In this document: piece by piece, positions 7,239 through 11,261 of the stretch
How the letters are laid out: every line of letters begins with the position of its first letter
How positions within the stretch are numbered: position 1 is the stretch's first letter
From: Chloroflexota bacterium
Lineage (GTDB): Bacteria; Chloroflexota; Chloroflexia; QHBQ01; JADMIH01
DNA length: 11,261 bases
NCBI GenBank assembly: GCA_015478675.1
Contig: JADMIH010000123.1
Location: 1 to 11,261, forward strand
Reading direction: 5' to 3'
The notes under the pieces: generated by a model
What the model was told of the DNA's origin: nothing
Seen by the model: only the letters and a program-made list of their open reading frames with translations
Database searches by the model: none
Made by a program: the position numbers and the translations under genes

Positions 7239-9371
7239 CTATGGGCCAACTCTAACGGGAGAAATGCTACAACTGGGAAAGAAAGTGTTGCCCACAACCT
7301 TAGAGGTCTGCCCACGTGTCGCGTTATTGCCGGGCAAGAAGTAGGGCTTATTGCCAGGAGGCACACACTCCCCGGCAGGCAGTGAGCCGCAAGGGTAGCC
7401 TCCAAGCACATTGTGCGCGTATGCACTCTCTATGTACTGGTAGAATGTTGAGCCACTCCGCACGTCCTCGAAGGTGTTATCAGCTGGGTTAGCAAGCACC
7501 CAGACCAAGAGTGATACTGCTGTGTTCACTACTATCTTTGAGATCTGCCCTCTTGTAGCATTCGCATAAGGCCTGAAGTACGGCAGGTTCCCGGGGGCTA
7601 CACAAGGCTCATCAGGCACAGCGTCACAGGAGTAGCCACTCATCACCCCGCGAGTGGTGAGCCTCTCTATGTAAGGGTAGAAAGTAGAGCCGGGGGGCAC
7701 GTCCTGGTATAGCTGTGCTCCTGGGTCCTCCTGGAACGATGCAGAGTTAGCTACTATCTTTGCGAGCTGTCCTCGTGTGACGTTGTTCCCTGGCCGGAAT
7801 GTGCCGTCATCGTAACCAGAGACGATGCCTTTACAGGCAAGACACTCTATGTATGGGTAGAAGGCCGAGCCCACCGGCACGTCTGTGAAGCTCACCATGC
7901 AGGTTGTGGCACTCGCGGTTGGCGTGCTGGTCATACTGGGGGTCGTATCGGGCGGCTGAGTGGGTGTTGTTGTTGAGGAAATAACCGTCGCAGTTGTTGT
8001 GCTCGATGAAGTGGGCGTGCCCGTCACGGATGGCTGCGAAGTTGGGCTGGGGCTGGGAGTTGCACAGGGTGCGCCGTTCCAGTGCAGGGCTAGCGGCACC
8101 TCAGGATAAGCATATGTGAGGCCCACAGCCCACACATCTGTGCTCGCCACGCCTGACACTCCCAGGAGGGCACCGCCGCCTTCAACAGGTGGCAACGCTA
8201 CTATGCGCCACTGTGTGCCGTCCCAATGCTCAACCACAGGCTCGTAATCGAGGGTACTTCCCTGGAGCGAGTAACCTACAGCCCACACGTCGTCTGGCGC
8301 TATTGCCCCCATTCCTTCGAGAGTATTGCCTTTGTTGAGCATATTTGGACTGGGCACAACCTGCCAGGCGCTGCCATCCCAGTGCTCTATCAGTGTACGG
8401 GGAAGGCCCCCTGTAGTGAAGGCATAGCCTGCGGCCCACACGTCATTACTCGCCAGGGCTGTCACTCCATAGAATACATTGTCTGTCTGACCGGGGCTGG
8501 GGCTGGGTACAATGCTCCACTGCACACCATCCCAGTGCATAGTGAACGTCTCATTACGCGTGCCCGTAAAGTCTCCGCCTACCACCCAGATATCGTTAGA
8601 TCCCAAGGCAACGCTGGCAAACAAGATAGTATCGATATTGATGTTGGGGACAGGCATTATGCTCCACTGCGTGCCGTCCCAGCGCTCAACCAGTATCTTG
8701 TTAATCGAGTTGCGGTCAAAGGACCCGAAAGCCCATACGTCATCAGAAGTAATAACTGCGACTGAATAAAGAGCGTTGATATCGCTAGGCTCGGTATTTG
8801 GACTGGGCACAACCTGCCAGGTGCTGCCATTCCAGTGCTCGGTCAATGTGCGGGTATTGCCGTAAGGTCCATACCGGCCCACTGCCCATACATCTGAGGA
8901 GCTAACAGCGGCAACACTGTAGAGGGTGCTATCGGTAAGCACCGGGCTGGGTACTATGCTCCACTGTGTACCGTCCCAGTGCTCGATCAGCGCCTGTGGG
9001 TGCCGGTAGTTGGTGTCGAGAAAGAAGTTGCCAACAGCCCAAACGTCGCTTGTGGAAAGTGTTGTGATACCGTGGAAGCTGTTGTCATTAGGTCCACTGC
9101 TTGGACAATAGACCTGCGTCCAGCCGTTGCCACACTCGGCTGTAGAGGGCTGGCGAAAGAGTGGTGTTGGCGCTGAGGGTGCTGAGGGTGCTGGTGATTG
9201 TATTGATGCTTCACCGGAAGTTGGCGTAGACAGCAGGTAAATGCTACCTGTCAGGAGCAAGAACAATAGTAGTATGGGACTTCTACTCAGGAGATGGCTG
9301 TAACGGCTATAAATAAACAGGCGGCGGTTGTCAAAGCTCAACCAAAGATGGGCGAGGGCTTTGTAGATCAT
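7239..9371 (-). CDS. Surface protein: seven-bladed beta-propeller, Ser/Thr/Pro linker and three SLH repeats (710 aa)
   Basis: This is a predicted exported or membrane-anchored surface protein with no recognised catalytic residues. The ATG at 9371 has AGGAGG (9383-9378) 6 nt upstream, so the longer form from 9440 is unlikely. After about 31 basic residues comes a hydrophobic segment (32-48, PILLLFLLLTGSIYLLS), then a Ser/Pro-rich spacer. Seven repeats of about 50 residues (roughly 84-438) carry SDVWAVG followed by HWDGTQWSIVPSP. The first half-motif (GWTQVYCPSS, 83-92) and the incomplete last repeat would close the ring as in propellers. A Ser/Thr/Pro linker spans 438-490. Three SLH repeats lie at about 495-545, 554-620 and 633-700, each ending in TRGQ rather than the usual TRAE. 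SLH domains normally bind secondary cell-wall polymers. A role in surface attachment or glycan contact is inferred. Confidence 0.88.
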   Translation of the reverse strand: MIYKALAHLWLSFDNRRLFIYSRYSHLLSRSPILLLFLLLTGSIYLLSTPTSGEASIQSPAPSAPSAPTPLFRQPSTAECGNGWTQVYCPSSGPNDNSFHGITTLSTSDVWAVGNFFLDTNYRHPQALIEHWDGTQWSIVPSPVLTDSTLYSVAAVSSSDVWAVGRYGPYGNTRTLTEHWNGSTWQVVPSPNTEPSDINALYSVAVITSDDVWAFGSFDRNSINKILVERWDGTQWSIMPVPNINIDTILFASVALGSNDIWVVGGDFTGTRNETFTMHWDGVQWSIVPSPSPGQTDNVFYGVTALASNDVWAAGYAFTTGGLPRTLIEHWDGSAWQVVPSPNMLNKGNTLEGMGAIAPDDVWAVGYSLQGSTLDYEPVVEHWDGTQWRIVALPPVEGGGALLGVSGVASTDVWAVGLTYAYPEVPLALHWNGAPCATPSPSPTSQPSVTGTPTSSSTTTATVISSTTTPTQPPDTTPSMTSTPTASATTCMVSFTDVPVGSAFYPYIECLACKGIVSGYDDGTFRPGNNVTRGQLAKIVANSASFQEDPGAQLYQDVPPGSTFYPYIERLTTRGVMSGYSCDAVPDEPCVAPGNLPYFRPYANATRGQISKIVVNTAVSLLVWVLANPADNTFEDVRSGSTFYQYIESAYAHNVLGGYPCGSLPAGECVPPGNKPYFLPGNNATRGQTSKVVGNTFFPSCSISPVRVGP
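8342..8387. repeat. Internal DNA repeat in propeller blades (partner at 8795-8840)
   Basis: The 46-bp stretches 8342-8387 and 8795-8840 agree at 44 positions. They encode the end of one SLH-protein blade motif (EHW-(D/N)-G-S-x-W-Q-V-V-P-S-P-N) in two non-adjacent blades. Blade sequences between them are much more diverged at DNA level. This points to recent duplication or gene conversion within the propeller. Confidence 0.8.
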
Positions 9372-9377
9372 GCTTTG

Positions 9378-9383
9378 CCTCCT
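9378..9383 (-). promoter_or_regulatory. Shine-Dalgarno sequence that fixes the SLH protein start
   Basis: On the minus strand AGGAGG lies 6 nt before the ATG at 9371. An in-frame ATG at 9440 lacks a comparable site and would place 23 extra residues before the basic region and hydrophobic segment. Confidence 0.85.
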
Positions 9384-9423
9384 ATGAGAGAGTGGAGTGG
9401 AACCGTCTATATAGGATAGAGCA

Positions 9424-9446
9424 CACAATGGCGGCTCCACATTGTG
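9424..9446. promoter_or_regulatory. Inverted repeat CACAATG-N9-CATTGTG in the SLH gene leader
   Basis: The two 7-bp arms (9424-9430 and 9440-9446) are perfect complements. The site is 53 nt upstream of the SLH protein start. Related TGTGNCA-type words follow at 9444-9449 (GTGCCA), 9476-9481 (TGGCAC, inverted) and 9505-9510 (GTGTCA), and TTGTGCCAGGTAG (9442-9454) recurs with one change at 9503-9515. It may be an operator or a leader hairpin. No regulator can be named. Confidence 0.35.
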
Positions 9447-9531
9447 CCAGGTAGATCTACTGGATTACTGGAATGTGGCACACTATTAGCCTGAGATTAC
9501 CTTTGTGTCAGGTAGTACTCATCTACTCTTT

Positions 9532-9560
9532 ACATTACCGCGACCTGGTGCTTTTGTCAA
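9532..9560 (-). promoter_or_regulatory. Candidate promoter for the SLH protein gene
   Basis: A perfect TTGACA (9560-9555, minus strand) lies 17 bp before a weak -10, TAATGT (9537-9532). Transcription would begin near 9525, giving a leader of about 150 nt. A second possible pair closer in is CTGACA (9511-9506) and TAATAG (9488-9483), also at 17-bp spacing. Either could be used. The repeat element starting at 9575 ends 14 bp upstream of the TTGACA. Confidence 0.4.
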
Positions 9561-9574
9561 TATAAGCTCAGTCG

Positions 9575-9782
9575 GTAAATGATTAGATTTAGGGTAGAAC
9601 AATCTTCAAGAGGTATCGTGCGCGGGTACGGTGCGCCCTCACCCCCTGCCCCTCTCCCATGAAGGGAGAAGGGGCTTTGTGCATGCTGAGTGCCAGGAGA
9701 TGAGCTCTTCTCCCACACATGAGAGGGTTTGGGAGGTGAGGGCACAGGGGATATCCTTGTGACCCCTATTCTGAACAGTTAC
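9575..9782. mobile_element. Second, decayed copy of the MITE-like element (about 208 bp)
   Basis: The left end starts GTAAATGATTAG and the right end finishes CTGAACAGTTAC, about 14 of 20 positions inverted-matching. It shares CAATCTTCAAG (9600-9610) with the subterminal region of the 2102-2350 element. It also has the same inner plan: CCCTCACCCC, then a hairpin of GCCCCTCTCCC (9648-9658) with GGGAGAAGGGGC (9664-9675), one base bulged and followed by TTTGT. Flanking octamers CTCAGTCG and AGCAGGCG agree at only five of eight positions, consistent with an old insertion or slightly misplaced ends. It contains no coding region. It sits between the GT4 stop and the SLH gene promoter, and its hairpin may end the GT4 transcript. 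Confidence 0.65.
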
Positions 9783-9821
9783 AGCAGGCGTTTGCTCTGA
9801 TTATGGTTCATCTACTAATCC

Positions 9822-11093
9822 CTAATCTCTCGTCGCTACCTCCCTGTATATCTCGGCTATGCGGGCTATTTTGTTGTCCCAGGTGTGCTCGGCCAGCACT
9901 TTGCGGCGGCCTGCCTCGCCCATTGTGGCGGCGGACTGTGGGCGCTCTAGCAGTAATTGTATACGGTTAGCCAGCGCAGCCACATCGCCAAAGCTGACCA
10001 GGTAGCCGTCTATGCCGTCGCTGATTATCTCAGGCACACCCCCTGCGCGTGCGCCTATCACGGGCACGCCATTAAGCCACGCCTCAAGGTAAACTATACC
10101 GAAAGAATCGGTGCGCGACGGCATGCAAAACACCTGCCCCGCAGCCTGCAAGTCGCGCTTGTCCTCGTCCGAGATAAAGCCGAGCCAGCGGCACCTTGCC
10201 CGCACGTCGTCAGGCAGATCATCGTAATAGCTCTTGAACTTGTCGAGCATAGTGGAGCCTGCCATCAGAAAAGTAGCCTCGATGCCGCGTGCCCAGAGTC
10301 GCTGCATCGCCTCTATAGTGTGGGTGGTGCCTTTATCGTATGCCGCCGCGCCTATGTAGTAAACAATCGGCCCTTCCACACCGTACTTGCGCCTGAACCG
10401 CTCGCCGTTACCCCCCACCACATCGTAAGGGTTCACTCCCACGCCCACCCGCTCCATCTTGCGAGAAGATACCCCCAGGGCTTCCAGGAAATCGCGCTCA
10501 AGGCGGGTCTGCACTATCACGCGGCTGGCCCGCCGCTCCAGATCAAGCTGGTGCTGCATCGTATAGTACCTGCTGATGCTGCGGTCGCCCGGCTCCCCCA
10601 GGTGAGTAAAGGGTGTGATGATGTGCGGTATGCCCACACGTTCAGCATATCGAGCAGCAGGCACGATCATAGCCTCAAAAGGAATGTTCGTGGTGTGTAC
10701 AAGGTCAAAGGCCCTCGCTGGGAGCAGATCGAAAGCCTTGCGCAAAGAAGGGAGCCGGGGTGTCAGGCGCGACATTCTGTATAGCAGAGCGATTGCATTG
10801 AAAGGGAGATCGCTCACTTCGGCCATGCCTCTACGCCAGGCGCGGTAATACACAGGGGGCAGAAGCAGATGCGCCACCGGAAAGCGGCGTATTACCACCC
10901 CGTTGTGCGTGCCCCCAGGAGAAGATAGATGCCGCGCCTTCTTCGACCAGAAATAGTCCAGGTCCCAGGCGTCAGTGGTCCACACCTCCACCCGGTGCCC
11001 CGCACGCGCCAGCCGCTCGGAAAGCTCCTGAAAGTAAAGCTCCGAGCCGCCAACGTAAGGGTAGTAACGCTGTATTACGTGAAGTATTCGCAA
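9822..11093 (-). CDS. GT4-family glycosyltransferase with TTG start (423 aa)
   Basis: This predicted cytoplasmic GT-B fold enzyme adds a sugar to a surface glycan; its donor and acceptor are unknown. The N-terminus MRILHVIQRYYPYVGGSELYFQELSERLA is the classic GT4 opening with its Gly-Gly acceptor loop. The donor domain shows IVYYIGAAAYDKGTTHTIEAM (243-263), FLMAGS (275-280), CRWLGFISDEDKRDL (301-315) and the E-x7-E region SRTDSFGIVYLEAWLNGVPV. The first acid there is D329 and the second E337. AGGVPEIISDGIDGYLV (350-366) follows. Length and domains are complete. The start is TTG at 11093, because no in-frame ATG, GTG or CTG lies nearby upstream and the family N-terminus begins exactly here; no Shine-Dalgarno is visible. 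An out-of-frame ATG at 11101 opens an 8-codon reading frame across this start. It appears to be transcribed alone, apart from the GT cluster. Confidence 0.9.
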   Translation of the reverse strand: MRILHVIQRYYPYVGGSELYFQELSERLARAGHRVEVWTTDAWDLDYFWSKKARHLSSPGGTHNGVVIRRFPVAHLLLPPVYYRAWRRGMAEVSDLPFNAIALLYRMSRLTPRLPSLRKAFDLLPARAFDLVHTTNIPFEAMIVPAARYAERVGIPHIITPFTHLGEPGDRSISRYYTMQHQLDLERRASRVIVQTRLERDFLEALGVSSRKMERVGVGVNPYDVVGGNGERFRRKYGVEGPIVYYIGAAAYDKGTTHTIEAMQRLWARGIEATFLMAGSTMLDKFKSYYDDLPDDVRARCRWLGFISDEDKRDLQAAGQVFCMPSRTDSFGIVYLEAWLNGVPVIGARAGGVPEIISDGIDGYLVSFGDVAALANRIQLLLERPQSAATMGEAGRRKVLAEHTWDNKIARIAEIYREVATRD

Positions 11094-11170
11094 TGTGTCA
11101 TTTAGATTAGGAATCAGGGATGGAGAAGAGTCTAGCAGTTAATCTCTGAGAGCGATCAAGGCAACGCTAT

Positions 11171-11199
11171 ATTGTCCCACAATCGCATCCTATTGCCAA
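11171..11199 (-). promoter_or_regulatory. Candidate promoter for the TTG-start GT4 gene
   Basis: On the minus strand TTGGCA (11199-11194) is 17 bp before GACAAT (11176-11171). The -35 matches consensus at five of six positions and the -10 at four. The predicted leader is about 70 nt. The repeat end at 11214 lies 14 bp upstream. Confidence 0.4.
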
Positions 11200-11213
11200 C
11201 TAACTCAGCGCAG

Positions 11214-11261
11214 GTAACTGTTCAGAGTAAGCCATGACCCTGCGGGCCACCATTACGAATG
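11214..11261 (+). repeat. Outer end of an IS66/MITE-like element running off the right edge
   Basis: The sequence begins GTAACTGTTCAGAGTAAGCC, the same terminal motif as the elements at 2102 and 9575 and the inverted partner of positions 1-20. What follows (to 11261) does not resemble the interior of the two complete MITE-like copies, so this may be a longer relative or a full insertion sequence. The body is outside the window. Confidence 0.55.

Noticed and set aside
8226..8765. 179-codon + strand frame across the propeller region
   Set aside because: It is periodic because the real gene on the other strand is repetitive, and it has no start signal.
7950..9120. Regularly spaced repeats resembling a CRISPR array
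   Set aside because: The repeats are coding, of unequal similarity, about 150 bp apart and in frame; they are propeller blades.
9957..10784. 275-codon open frame on the + strand opposite the TTG-start GT4 gene
   Set aside because: It is an antisense shadow of a gene with full GT4 motifs; its own translation shows no recognisable domain.

Overview
The window looks like a chromosomal segment of a Gram-positive-type, non-model bacterium, most likely Chloroflexota and perhaps Ktedonobacteria-like. Two things suggest this: a secreted 'DVWAVG' beta-propeller protein ending in S-layer homology (SLH) repeats, and small CCCTCACCCC-rich interspersed elements, both of which I associate with that phylum. 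The assignment is an inference, because no rRNA or other decisive marker is present.

Layout. Positions 1-2096 hold two housekeeping-type genes on the + strand: a small HNH endonuclease-family protein with its own promoter and leader hairpin, then serS (seryl-tRNA synthetase) behind a double hairpin/terminator. Positions 2097-2675 are a gene-free convergent region with a 249-bp MITE-like element placed exactly at the serS stop codon, followed by palindromic DNA. Positions 2676-7043 hold a leftward cluster of four genes: a GT2 glycosyltransferase, a small helical protein overlapping it by 8 bp, and two GT4 glycosyltransferases. Positions 7239-9371 hold a leftward gene for a membrane-anchored or secreted 710-residue protein with an N-terminal hydrophobic segment, a seven-bladed propeller, a Ser/Thr/Pro linker and three SLH repeats. 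A second MITE-like copy (about 9575-9782) and a third leftward GT4 gene (9822-11093, TTG start) follow.

How it fits together. The three GT4 and one GT2 enzymes would build a cell-surface polysaccharide or protein glycan. The SLH protein next door is a surface protein whose Ser/Thr-rich linker is a plausible glycan acceptor. This functional link is inferred from proximity only.

The least ordinary content is a family of small repeats whose ends read GTAA(C/G)NGTTCAGA. Six ends are visible: two complete elements, plus one end at each edge of the window. The complete element after serS has 36/37-bp terminal inverted repeats and a near-perfect 8-bp target duplication, which fits non-autonomous IS66-type elements. 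Its interior has a strong hairpin and an eight-tract G-quadruplex motif. Four of the six ends point outward at a TTGNC-type -35-like hexamer 14-15 bp away. I found no CRISPR array, tRNA, rRNA or complete transposase gene.
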